Source of the DNA: an uncultured Oscillospiraceae bacterium
GTDB lineage: Bacteria; Bacillota; Clostridia; Oscillospirales; Oscillospiraceae
Length of the DNA: 5,204 nt
Direction: 5' to 3'
Assembly: GCA_900759385.1 (NCBI GenBank)
Contig: CAAEUZ010000133.1
Location: 1-5,204, forward strand
Positions 1 through 5,204 of this stretch are shown here, piece by piece (the stretch's first letter is position 1; every line of letters starts with the position of its first letter). The position numbers and the translations under genes were made by a program. The notes under the pieces were generated by a model. The model saw only the letters and a program-made list of their open reading frames with translations. It was not told where the DNA came from and did not search any database.

Positions 1-816
1 AAATGCCAGCTCGGAGCCGTACTGGCCGACCTGGGAGTCGTAGCTGTAGCCGCTGTTGTCGCCGCGCATGTACTGCTCTATCTGGTCCGCGGTGATGAGG
101 CCGGAGTAGCCTAGCACGTGGGCGGCGTACTGGGTGTTGTACTCGCGCACATAGCTCGAGCGCACCTCGATGATGTTGCCGACCGCGCCCATCAGGTCGC
201 TGATGAGGTCGATGGAGGCGTCCTCGACGAATATGTACTCGTTGGTGTTGATGGAGTAGCGCACGTTGAGCGCGTAGCGTACGGAGCTTATCTTGCGCAT
301 GTCCTCGGAGGAGTAGCCGTTGTCAATATCATAGCGGGTGCGGAAGTAGCTCATGAGCTCGACGGCGGAGGTGTCCTCGGCCAGGTCGTGGTCGTCAAGA
401 TAGGCCTCCAGCATGCTGCGCTGCAGGGCAGTCATGTTGCTGACGTACTCAAAGGGCGGGGAGTCGGTGATGGGCAGGTCGTCCGTGTAGTCTATGCCGG
501 CCGCCTCGACTATGTTGACCATCTCCAGGATGAGAGCGTTCGGGTCCTCCACGTCGTCGCCGAAGAGGCGGGTCGTGTTGATAACGAGGTTGTAGCACTC
601 GCGGTTGGACACCAGCACGCGGCCATACCGGTCGAGGATGTTGCCGCGCGCGGCGGTGACGGTCTGGGTGCTGACCTGGGTGTTCAGGCTCTCGTCGTAG
701 TGCGCGGCGCCCTCGATTATCTGCATCTTATAGAGCGTGCCCACGCACAGAGCTATAAGCAGCGTGACAATGAGGCCAAAGGCCACGACTCTTGAGGTTT
801 TGATGTTGCTTCGCAT
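1..816 (-). CDS. mrdA: Penicillin-binding protein 2 (elongasome transpeptidase), N-terminal part, cut by window edge
   Basis: This is the 5' part (272 codons, no stop) of a class B penicillin-binding protein, the D,D-transpeptidase that crosslinks peptidoglycan during cell elongation with RodA and the MreBCD complex. Seen: a short basic cytoplasmic start (MRSNIKTSR), one hydrophobic anchor at about residues 10-28, then the class B signature TAARGNILDRYGRVLVSNR at residues 54-72, typical of the PBP dimerisation domain. The fold continues with AHVLGYSGLIT (about 232-242), and VGQYGSELAF at the cut matches the family's conserved VGxxGLE-type segment just before the transpeptidase domain. The catalytic SxxK, SxN and KTG motifs therefore lie outside the window. 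The ATG at 816 is preceded by GAAAGG with a 6-nt spacer. Position directly after mreC-mreD favours PBP2 (mrdA) over the septal PBP3 (ftsI) or SpoVD. Whether the gene is intact cannot be judged from here. Confidence 0.93.
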   Translation of the reverse strand, partial: MRSNIKTSRVVAFGLIVTLLIALCVGTLYKMQIIEGAAHYDESLNTQVSTQTVTAARGNILDRYGRVLVSNRECYNLVINTTRLFGDDVEDPNALILEMVNIVEAAGIDYTDDLPITDSPPFEYVSNMTALQRSMLEAYLDDHDLAEDTSAVELMSYFRTRYDIDNGYSSEDMRKISSVRYALNVRYSINTNEYIFVEDASIDLISDLMGAVGNIIEVRSSYVREYNTQYAAHVLGYSGLITADQIEQYMRGDNSGYSYDSQVGQYGSELAF

Positions 817-830
817 GTTTTTCCTTTCTC
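817..830 (-). promoter_or_regulatory. Ribosome binding site of mrdA
   Basis: On the minus strand GAAAGG (828-823) lies 6 nt before the ATG at 816. It is good but weaker than the GGGAGG sites of mreD and the U32 gene. It supports the ATG at 816 as the start of mrdA. Confidence 0.7.
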
Positions 831-844
831 AGGGGGACCTTTGA

Positions 845-862
845 CAGCGGCCGGGGCCGCTG
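845..862 (-). repeat. Perfect GC-rich palindrome between mreD and mrdA
   Basis: CAGCGGCC and GGCCGCTG face each other with 2 bases between them (845-852 and 855-862), so RNA from the operon can form a stem of about 7 GC-rich pairs with a 4-nt loop. It lies in the 56-nt mreD-mrdA gap, about 17 nt upstream of the mrdA Shine-Dalgarno. No T-run follows on either strand, so it is not a canonical intrinsic terminator. It could block RNA decay or tune mrdA translation, or be incidental in GC-rich DNA. Confidence 0.45.
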
Positions 863-872
863 CCGCTGCTCT

Positions 873-1376
873 TCACACCTTCTTTTGCCCTATGGCCCTG
901 CACGGGAAGTAGAGTACGGCGGCCATTGGCAGGGACCAGACCGTCTGCACCAGCCCTGTCCAGAGCAGGGCCATGAGCGAACCGCCAAGATACAGCGGCT
1001 CGAGGATCTGGAATGCGGCCGTCACGGCGAATGCGGCCAGGCACATGACGAGATAGGCGAACAGGCTGGCATTCACGAACCAGCGCGTCAACACCCCGGC
1101 GAAAAAGCCTATGGCCGGGAACAGCGCCGCAAAGAGCACCGTGTTGTCATAGCTGATGTCGGTCAGAAAGCCGGTCACCAGACCCAGCGCGGCGCCCCAC
1201 ACGCCGCCCTCGAAAGCGCCTATGGCCACCACCACTGCGGGCATGAACATCATGTTCACGCCGAAGAGCGGCAGCGAGGCAAATATCGTGTCCTGAAAGA
1301 ACTGCGCGACCACTATATAAAGCAGATACAGCAGCACGCGCTTGATTTTTTCCCGGTTTATCAGGTCTCTTATCAT
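873..1376 (-). CDS. mreD: Rod shape-determining protein MreD
   Basis: MreD is a small polytopic membrane protein of the elongasome that works with MreC to link MreB filaments to RodA/PBP2. The 167-residue length is normal for the family. Seen: a short basic N-terminus (MIRDLINREKIKR) and about five or six hydrophobic segments, near residues 12-27, 37-54, 57-72, 80-97, 101-122 and 134-157. The loop and helix EGGVWGAALGLVTGFLTD (56-73) matches the E-G-x3-G-x3-GL-x2-G-x2-xD pattern typical of MreD, and the C-terminus is basic (GQKKV). The ATG is preceded by GGGAGG (1387-1382) with a 5-nt spacer, a strong site. The gene begins 12 nt after the mreC stop and is followed by a PBP2 gene, so it is co-transcribed with its functional partners. 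Sequence conservation in MreD is low, so the call rests on topology, the Gly-rich motif and operon position together. Confidence 0.92.
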   Translation of the reverse strand: MIRDLINREKIKRVLLYLLYIVVAQFFQDTIFASLPLFGVNMMFMPAVVVAIGAFEGGVWGAALGLVTGFLTDISYDNTVLFAALFPAIGFFAGVLTRWFVNASLFAYLVMCLAAFAVTAAFQILEPLYLGGSLMALLWTGLVQTVWSLPMAAVLYFPCRAIGQKKV

Positions 1377-1388
1377 CTCGGCCTCCCG
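1377..1388 (-). promoter_or_regulatory. Strong ribosome binding site of mreD in the mreC-mreD gap
   Basis: The 12-nt gap after the mreC TAA carries GGGAGG (1387-1382), 5 nt before the mreD ATG. It fixes the mreD start and predicts efficient initiation by ribosomes finishing mreC. Confidence 0.8.
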
Positions 1389-2330
1389 TTATGCGGCCGC
1401 AGTCGGGGACGGGGTCGGGGTGGAGGTGCCGCCGGACTGCTGGGTGCTGTCCGTGCCGCTGCTGTCGCCGGAGGTGTCGCCGCTGTTCTGGGCGGTGTTG
1501 CCGAAGTCCTTTATGATGAAGACCTGTACCAGCGACTCCAGGTCGGCCGAGGGCGTGATGATGCCGTACTCTGTCTGCCCGGCGGCCTCGGTCTGGATGC
1601 TGGACACCGTGCCTATGACGAGGCCGGAGGGGATCTGGTCGCCGGAGCCGGAGGTCAGTATCTCGTCGTCCAGGAAGAGCTGCGCGCCCTCGGTCAGCCA
1701 GGTGACGCGCGCCTGGCCCTGGCCCATGAGCGTGTAGTCGCCGACGAGCATGGCGGTGGAGCCCTCCGTGCCGACAAGGGCGCCGATGGAGGTGTTGACG
1801 TCTATGATGGTGCGGACGGTGGCCGAGGACGTGCCGACCTCGGTGACCTGCCCGACGAGCGCGCCGTACTCGGTGATGACCGCGTCGCCGGCTTCAATGC
1901 CGCTGGAGGAGCCCTTGCTTATGGTGAAGCTGCTCTCGAAGTTGGAGGCGGTCCAGGCGGTGATGCGCGCCTGCTCCATCACGTAGTCGGGGTTTTCGTC
2001 GGCGAAGCCGAGCAGTGTCTCATAGCGCTGGTTTTCCTCGACGGCCTCGGCTCCGGCGCGCGCCTGCTCCTGGGCGTCCGCCAGCTGGGAGCGCAGGGCC
2101 TCATTCTCTGCCTGCAGCTGCTCATAGCGGAAGACGTAGCCGTAGACGCCCTCCAGCAGATCGCCCGCCGCGGTTGCGGCCTTGCTTATGGGCTCGCGCA
2201 CGGTGAGGATGATGTTCGTGAGAAAGCCCGCGCTGCCTGAAAGCACCTGGGAGGACACGGCGCCGACGAGTATGACGGCCAGCAGTATCACTGCGAGGCG
2301 TATTCCGTTTTTCTTGAGATATTCCTTCAC
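1389..2330 (-). CDS. mreC: Rod shape-determining protein MreC, GTG start
   Basis: MreC is the bitopic scaffold of the elongasome that binds PBP2 outside the membrane and MreD within it. The 313-aa product shows, in order: a basic cytoplasmic start (KEYLKKNGIR), a transmembrane helix at about 11-27, a periplasm-facing alpha-helical/coiled-coil stretch at about 66-105 (EQLQAENEALRSQLADAQEQ), then the two-barrel MreC core at about 115-275. Family hallmarks include GSSSGIEAGDAVI (140-152), GALVGQVTEVG (156-166), and ILTSGSGDQIPSGLVIGTV (224-242), equivalent to the usual LTSGxGGxxPxGxxxG motif. Residues 277-313 form a disordered Ser/Thr/Gly/Pro tail ending TPTPSPTAAA. The frame stays open a further 131 codons upstream, but that part lies inside maf and lacks MreC character. 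The GTG at 2330 directly precedes the basic N-terminus and overlaps the maf TGA by 4 nt (GTGA). Only a weak AGGTG at 10 nt precedes it, so coupling to maf translation is likely. mreB, the usual upstream neighbour, is absent. Confidence 0.95.
   Translation of the reverse strand: MKEYLKKNGIRLAVILLAVILVGAVSSQVLSGSAGFLTNIILTVREPISKAATAAGDLLEGVYGYVFRYEQLQAENEALRSQLADAQEQARAGAEAVEENQRYETLLGFADENPDYVMEQARITAWTASNFESSFTISKGSSSGIEAGDAVITEYGALVGQVTEVGTSSATVRTIIDVNTSIGALVGTEGSTAMLVGDYTLMGQGQARVTWLTEGAQLFLDDEILTSGSGDQIPSGLVIGTVSSIQTEAAGQTEYGIITPSADLESLVQVFIIKDFGNTAQNSGDTSGDSSGTDSTQQSGGTSTPTPSPTAAA
2327..2330 (-). other. 4-nt GTGA stop-start overlap of maf and mreC
   Basis: The GTG start of mreC (2330-2328) shares bases with the TGA stop of maf (2329-2327). 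Such overlaps normally mean translational coupling by re-initiation. The only Shine-Dalgarno-like sequence is AGGTG at 2345-2341, 10 nt upstream, which fits dependence on the upstream ribosome. Confidence 0.85.
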
Positions 2331-2899
2331 AGCAGACTCACACCTATCTCGTTCAGCATGCGGCCCAGCCGGCAGAGCGGCAGGCCCATAACGTTGAAGA
2401 AGTCGCCGGTGATGCCCTCGACAAAGAGGCTGCCCCTGCCCTGGGCGCCGTAGGCTCCGGCCTTGTCCATGGGCTCGCCGGTGGCCACGTAGGCGGCGAT
2501 CTCGCCCGGGGTCAGCGCCCGGAAGCGCACGCTCGTGCGCTCGGCGCCGCAGTGTATGCCGCCGTCCTTCATCACGGTCACGCCGGTGTACACATCGTGT
2601 TCGCGGCCGGAGAGGCGGCGGAGCATGTCCCCGGCCTCCTCCGCAGTGTGCGGCTTGCCGAGGATGTCGCCGTCCAGGCAGACGATTGTGTCCGCAGCTA
2701 TTATGACGTCCCCGGGGGCGCATTGTTCCGCCACCTCTAGGGCCTTGCCGCGGGAGATGGCTATGACAGCCTCGTCGGGAGCGGCGCCCTCCGGCGCGTG
2801 CTCCTCGCCGCGGGCGGGGATGATAGTGAGGTTGTTGACTCCGAGCATCTCGAGCAGCTCACGCCGGCGGGGAGAAGCGGAGGCCAGAATTATTGCCAT
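2327..2899 (-). CDS. maf: Maf family nucleoside triphosphate pyrophosphatase (dTTP/UTP subgroup)
   Basis: Maf/HAM1-fold cytoplasmic enzymes hydrolyse non-canonical or canonical NTPs to NMP plus pyrophosphate (house-cleaning); Maf overproduction blocks septation in Bacillus subtilis. The product from the ATG at 2899 is 190 aa, the normal family length. Seen, numbered from that ATG: the phosphate-binding start AIILASASPRRRELL (2-16), AADTIV (68-73) with the likely catalytic Asp, GKP, VYTGV, then EPMDKAGAYGAQG (142-154) and VEGITGDFFNVMGLPL. The EPMDKAGAYG form is that of the dTTP/UTP-preferring subgroup (E. coli YhdE, B. subtilis Maf) rather than the m7GTP subgroup (YceF), whose equivalent is EPxxxAGSF-like. 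An in-frame TTG at 2908 would add three residues (MNK) but lies only 2 nt after AAAAGG (2916-2911); the ATG at 2899 has an 11-nt spacer and begins 1 nt after the U32 stop, so it is preferred. The 3' end overlaps mreC. Confidence 0.95.
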   Translation of the reverse strand: MAIILASASPRRRELLEMLGVNNLTIIPARGEEHAPEGAAPDEAVIAISRGKALEVAEQCAPGDVIIAADTIVCLDGDILGKPHTAEEAGDMLRRLSGREHDVYTGVTVMKDGGIHCGAERTSVRFRALTPGEIAAYVATGEPMDKAGAYGAQGRGSLFVEGITGDFFNVMGLPLCRLGRMLNEIGVSLL

Positions 2900-2900
2900 T

Positions 2901-4982
2901 TTATTCAACGCCTTTTAAATAGAATCCGCGTGTCAGGCCGTTGGGCCTGTAGTTGTTGAGCCCCATGCAGGACTTGGTCACTTCCACGCACTCGCGCGCG
3001 CCCTCGTTCGTGAAGAGCAGGCGGAAGCGGGATATGCCGCAGCGCATAAGCTCGGCGCGGCGGTCGGCCATATAGACCTTTTCCGGGCCATAGACCGCGT
3101 TCCGGCACACGTACTCGCGCAGTACCGGCATGACGCGGCCGTTGGCGTCGGAGAGCTTCATGTTGTTCTCACAGACGCAGCGGCGGGCGCTGGCTTTTAT
3201 TATACAGCGCTCTGTCAACATGACGGGCAGGCGGCCGTAGCCGATGATCTCCACCTCCACGGCCCTGGTGAGCTGGCCTATCTGCTCGAGCGAGAGCTCA
3301 AAGCTGGCCGTAACGCTCAGCAGCCCGGCCCCGGCAGCGGCAGCGGCGGCGTAGGAGTTGGCTATGTTGAGGCCGTAGTCGCCGCGGGCCTCCATGCCGG
3401 CCATGCGCGCCAGGGCCACGTGGCCGAGGTTGCCGACCAGCGCCTGGGTCACGCCCAGGGCCCGGGCGCGGCGCAGCAGGCCGGCGAGGCCGGTGAGCTC
3501 CGCGTCCTGTATGACGCGGGGGAGCACGGCGGCTATGGACGTGCCCTGCGCGGCGAAGCGCTCCAGCAGCCCGGCCGCGTTGGGGATCTCGGTTAGGGGT
3601 AGGTACAGATAGTCGGGCTTGAGTTCCGCCAGCTCCTCCGAGAGCTGGGCAGCGCTCATGACCTCGACGCACCAGGCCAGCTTCTGGCTGGGCGCTCCGC
3701 CGCCGGCGGGGGCCGGCAGGGCGAAGGTCTCCCGGGGCGGGATCCTGGCGCGTTTGGCCGTCAGCTCATGGATAAGCTTGCCGCGGGCGGCAGAGACGGC
3801 GTCCGGCGGCACACGGCAGCCGGGGGGCACGAAGGTCAGCACCCGGTCGCAGTGATACGGCGTGCCCTTGGTGCGGCGCAGCTCGCCCGCAGCCGAGGCG
3901 GCCGTGAGCTCGGCGCCGGGCACGTCGCCGACAACGGGCCCCTTGTATTCGGCACGGTTGCCGTCCATGTCCTGGATCCCGGCCAGGAGCGGGCGGCCGT
4001 GTTTGGCGGCAATGAAGAACTCCACCCGCACGCGGCGCAGCTCCCTGTTGGCGTACACCCGGCGCTCAGCGCTCATGGCGCGCTCCGCGGTGCGGATGTC
4101 GTCGCGTTCGGGCTCGCCGCCGGTGCCGGCGGCGTCATCCGCGCGGCCGTCGAGATAGGCGTCGGTAAATTCGCGCCGGGCGAACAGGGCGTCCAGCTCC
4201 TCCAGCTCCTGGCGCGACGGCACCCGGCCCTCGCGCGAGCAGGCGGAACATACGCGCACCACGCCGGCCAGGCGCTCGGGCCTGTCCAGGCCGCGGCCTA
4301 TGACGGCGCACCTGACCCCGGCCGACTCCAGTTCCGGCAGGCGGTGCAGGAGCTGCGCGCCCTTGGTGGCGAGGGGATAGTCGTCCATGCGTCCGCCCAG
4401 GCTGTAGCGCCTTGAGCAGGGGCGGTCGCAGACGCCGCGGTTGGCGCTGCCCCCGCCGGTGACGGCGGAGAGCCAGCACTGACCCGCGCGCGCCGGGCAC
4501 AGCTCGCCCTGCACGCATACGGCGAGCTCCACGGCCGTGCGCGAAGCGAGGGCGCGTATCTCGCCCAGCGTGAGCTCCTGGGGCAGGAAGACCCGCGTCA
4601 CGCCGAGCTGGCGCACGGCCTCGATGCCGGCCGCGTTGTGCAGCCCCAGGCGCTCCCCGGCGAAGACGGGCAGGGACGGGGCGACAGTGTGCGCGATAGC
4701 GATGAAGCCGAGGTCCTGGGCGATGAAGGCGTCCACGCCCAGCTCGCAGGCCCTGCGCGCCAGGGCCGCCGCCGCGGCGGCCTCGGAGTCCGTCACCAGC
4801 GTGTCCAGCTCGGCGTATACGCGGCAGCCGCGCACCCGGCAATACCGCACGGACTTCATCAGCGCGTCCTCGGTAAAGCCGCGCACGCCGCGGCCGCCAA
4901 AGCGTATGTAAATTGCGTCCGCGCCGCTCTGCACCGCGGCAATGACAGCCTCGGCGCTCTCGGCACAGGCCAGTACTTCCAT
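2901..4982 (-). CDS. U32 family protein with DUF3656 (RlhA-like, probable Fe-S RNA hydroxylase)
   Basis: The family is historically called peptidase U32, but characterised members (RlhA on 23S rRNA C2501, TrhP on tRNA U34, UbiU/UbiV on ubiquinone precursors) perform oxygen-independent hydroxylation. The 693-aa length and three-part layout resemble RlhA. Residues 1-245 form an N-terminal U32 TIM-barrel-like domain opening with LACAESAEAVIAAVQSGADAIYI. The U32 signature region spans about 150-193, with CVQGELC (156-162), GQCWLS (167-172), NRGVCDRPCS (181-190). Residues about 312-412 fit DUF3656 (GIQDMDGNRAEYKG; RRTKGTPYHCDRV). Residues about 435-660 form a second barrel-like half ending with LTERCIIK, CVC (602-604), GRVMPVLREYVCRN and MADRRAEL. 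Cys 162, 169, 185, 189 and 225 are candidate [4Fe-4S] ligands; Cys 593, 602, 604 and 626 form a second cluster. The usual KIEGR motif reads VIGRG (227-231). The ATG at 4982 has AGGGAGGG with a 4-5 nt spacer. This is the first gene of the operon. The exact substrate is not determined by sequence alone. Confidence 0.9.
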   Translation of the reverse strand: MEVLACAESAEAVIAAVQSGADAIYIRFGGRGVRGFTEDALMKSVRYCRVRGCRVYAELDTLVTDSEAAAAAALARRACELGVDAFIAQDLGFIAIAHTVAPSLPVFAGERLGLHNAAGIEAVRQLGVTRVFLPQELTLGEIRALASRTAVELAVCVQGELCPARAGQCWLSAVTGGGSANRGVCDRPCSRRYSLGGRMDDYPLATKGAQLLHRLPELESAGVRCAVIGRGLDRPERLAGVVRVCSACSREGRVPSRQELEELDALFARREFTDAYLDGRADDAAGTGGEPERDDIRTAERAMSAERRVYANRELRRVRVEFFIAAKHGRPLLAGIQDMDGNRAEYKGPVVGDVPGAELTAASAAGELRRTKGTPYHCDRVLTFVPPGCRVPPDAVSAARGKLIHELTAKRARIPPRETFALPAPAGGGAPSQKLAWCVEVMSAAQLSEELAELKPDYLYLPLTEIPNAAGLLERFAAQGTSIAAVLPRVIQDAELTGLAGLLRRARALGVTQALVGNLGHVALARMAGMEARGDYGLNIANSYAAAAAAGAGLLSVTASFELSLEQIGQLTRAVEVEIIGYGRLPVMLTERCIIKASARRCVCENNMKLSDANGRVMPVLREYVCRNAVYGPEKVYMADRRAELMRCGISRFRLLFTNEGARECVEVTKSCMGLNNYRPNGLTRGFYLKGVE

Positions 4983-4994
4983 GACGCCCTCCCT
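4983..4994 (-). promoter_or_regulatory. Strong ribosome binding site of the U32 gene
   Basis: AGGGAGGG (4994-4987) with its GGAGG core 5 nt before the ATG at 4982 is near-perfectly complementary to the 16S 3' end. It decides the start against the other long frame in this strand, which opens at 5028 in a different phase. Confidence 0.85.
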
Positions 4995-5038
4995 GAGAAA
5001 TTACAATTTGTTTACCTGAAGATAACAATACAGTTTAT

Positions 5039-5068
5039 ATTATAACACAGCCGGGGCTCTTGCTACAA
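5039..5068 (-). promoter_or_regulatory. Sigma-70/SigA-type promoter of the U32-maf-mreCD-mrdA operon
   Basis: On the minus strand there is a perfect -10 hexamer TATAAT (5044-5039) and a -35 TTGTAG (5068-5063) matching TTGACA at 4 of 6, separated by 18 nt. A TG lies upstream of the -10 (TGTGTTATAAT) but not at the exact extended -10 spacing. The site lies in the only AT-rich island of a GC-rich window. Expected transcription start is near 5032, giving a leader of about 50 nt. No riboswitch-like structure is evident in that short leader. No other equally good promoter was seen between the genes, consistent with a single operon. Confidence 0.7.
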
Positions 5069-5088
5069 GTTAAAAAAGATGATAAAAT
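5060..5088 (+). promoter_or_regulatory. Possible divergent promoter on the plus strand
   Basis: TTGCTA (5060-5065) and TAAAAT (5083-5088) are spaced by exactly 17 nt and point rightwards into the palindromic region. The -35 overlaps that of the operon promoter on the other strand (5063-5068). AT-rich DNA gives such matches by chance, and no plus-strand gene starts in the remaining window, so this is tentative. Confidence 0.25.
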
Positions 5089-5109
5089 ATATGTCCGGAA
5101 TATTAAGGG

Positions 5110-5129
5110 GCCGCCTTTTGTAAGGCGGC
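5110..5129. repeat. Small inverted repeat (hairpin 1 of the upstream intergenic region)
   Basis: GCCGCCTT (5110-5117) pairs perfectly with AAGGCGGC (5122-5129) around the 4-nt loop TTGT, an 8-bp GC-rich stem. It sits between the operon promoter and the larger palindrome. Neither strand has a good T-run after it, so a terminator role is only weakly supported. Confidence 0.6.
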
Positions 5130-5140
5130 GGGGAATTTCG

Positions 5141-5180
5141 GGGGCATTTCTTTTTGTGCTTGCCAAAAAGAAATGTCCCC
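5141..5180. repeat. Large imperfect palindrome, REP/MITE-like intergenic element (hairpin 2)
   Basis: The arms GGGGCATTTCTTTTTG (5141-5156) and CAAAAAGAAATGTCCCC (5164-5180) pair over 16 bp with one bulged base (T5176) around a 7-nt loop. The stem is symmetrical and contains T5 and A5 tracts inside the arms rather than after them, unlike a standard intrinsic terminator. The size, symmetry and flanking G- and C-runs resemble dispersed extragenic palindromes of clostridial genomes. A bidirectional transcription barrier protecting the operon from upstream read-through is another option. The repeat nature cannot be proven from one copy. Confidence 0.6.
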
Positions 5181-5204
5181 GGACCCCCAAAGAGAAAAGC
5201 GCTT

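Noticed and set aside
118..795. Plus-strand open frame of 225 codons
   Set aside because: It mirrors the PBP2 gene; its Val/Ala/His/Asp-rich repeats are the antisense of common codons and it has no plausible domain or RBS.
829..1044. 71-codon minus-strand frame across the mreD 3' end and mreD-mrdA gap
   Set aside because: It is out-of-phase with mreD, Arg/Gly-rich and without an RBS or motif.
885..2240. Long plus-strand open frame (451 codons) opposite mreC and mreD
   Set aside because: It is antisense to two well-supported genes, has Gly/Arg/His/Ala-rich shadow composition without domain motifs, and is explained by GC-rich codon structure on the other strand.
2331..2723. 131-codon N-terminal extension of the mreC frame
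   Set aside because: It overlaps maf, is Arg/His/Gly-rich, and would put a non-MreC domain before the basic start and membrane helix. The GTG at 2330 is the natural start.
3768..4415. Plus-strand open frame of 215 codons
   Set aside because: It lies wholly within the U32 gene on the other strand and shows no recognisable motif.
4135..5028. Minus-strand frame of 297 codons overlapping the U32 start
   Set aside because: It is Arg/Gly/Pro-rich out-of-phase sequence of the U32 gene. The U32 frame has the strong RBS and family motifs.
5110..5129. Hairpin 1 as an intrinsic terminator
   Set aside because: The stem is good but no run of T follows on either strand, so only a repeat or weak barrier is supported.
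5001..5204. tRNA, riboswitch or CRISPR in the upstream intergenic region
   Set aside because: There is no cloverleaf, no known aptamer core and no regularly spaced repeats; the leader from the predicted start is only about 50 nt.

Overview
This is a GC-rich window (roughly 60-65% G+C by eye) in which every credible gene lies on the minus strand. Read from right to left it is one compact operon: a large U32-family protein, then maf, mreC, mreD, and the first 272 codons of a PBP2-type transpeptidase gene (mrdA), which runs off the left edge. Gene content and order, strong AGGGAGG-type Shine-Dalgarno sequences, a vegetative TTGTAG/TATAAT promoter, the Thr/Pro/Ser-rich MreC tail and the DUF3656-containing U32 protein all suggest a high-GC member of the Clostridia (Oscillospiraceae-like gut Firmicutes). 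That placement is inferred from gene style, not from a marker gene.

Layout. 5204-5101: non-coding DNA with two back-to-back hairpins, the larger a 16-bp imperfect palindrome that looks like a dispersed intergenic repeat. 5100-4983: AT-rich promoter and leader region. 4982-2901: U32/DUF3656 protein of 693 aa. 2899-2327: Maf nucleotide pyrophosphatase, 1 nt after the U32 stop. 2330-1389: MreC, starting at a GTG that overlaps the maf stop (GTGA). 1376-873: MreD, 12 nt after mreC. 872-817: a 56-nt gap with a GC-rich perfect palindrome and an RBS. 816-1: PBP2 N-terminal part (cytoplasmic tail, membrane anchor, dimerisation/pedestal domain); the transpeptidase domain lies outside the window.

How they work together. 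MreC, MreD and PBP2 are core elongasome (Rod complex) parts that guide peptidoglycan synthesis along the cell cylinder, and Maf is classically linked to the mre cluster and to septation control. The U32 protein belongs to the family of oxygen-independent Fe-S RNA/quinone hydroxylases (RlhA, TrhP, UbiU/V), so it probably modifies RNA; its co-transcription with shape genes is a matter of context. The notable oddity is that mreB, which normally sits between maf and mreC, is absent here, and the 4-bp maf/mreC overlap leaves no remnant of it.

I see no novel defence system, mobile gene, tRNA, rRNA or CRISPR array. The most interesting items are the mreB-less junction, deviations in the U32 protein, the palindromic repeat upstream of the operon, the mreD-mrdA hairpin and a possible divergent promoter.
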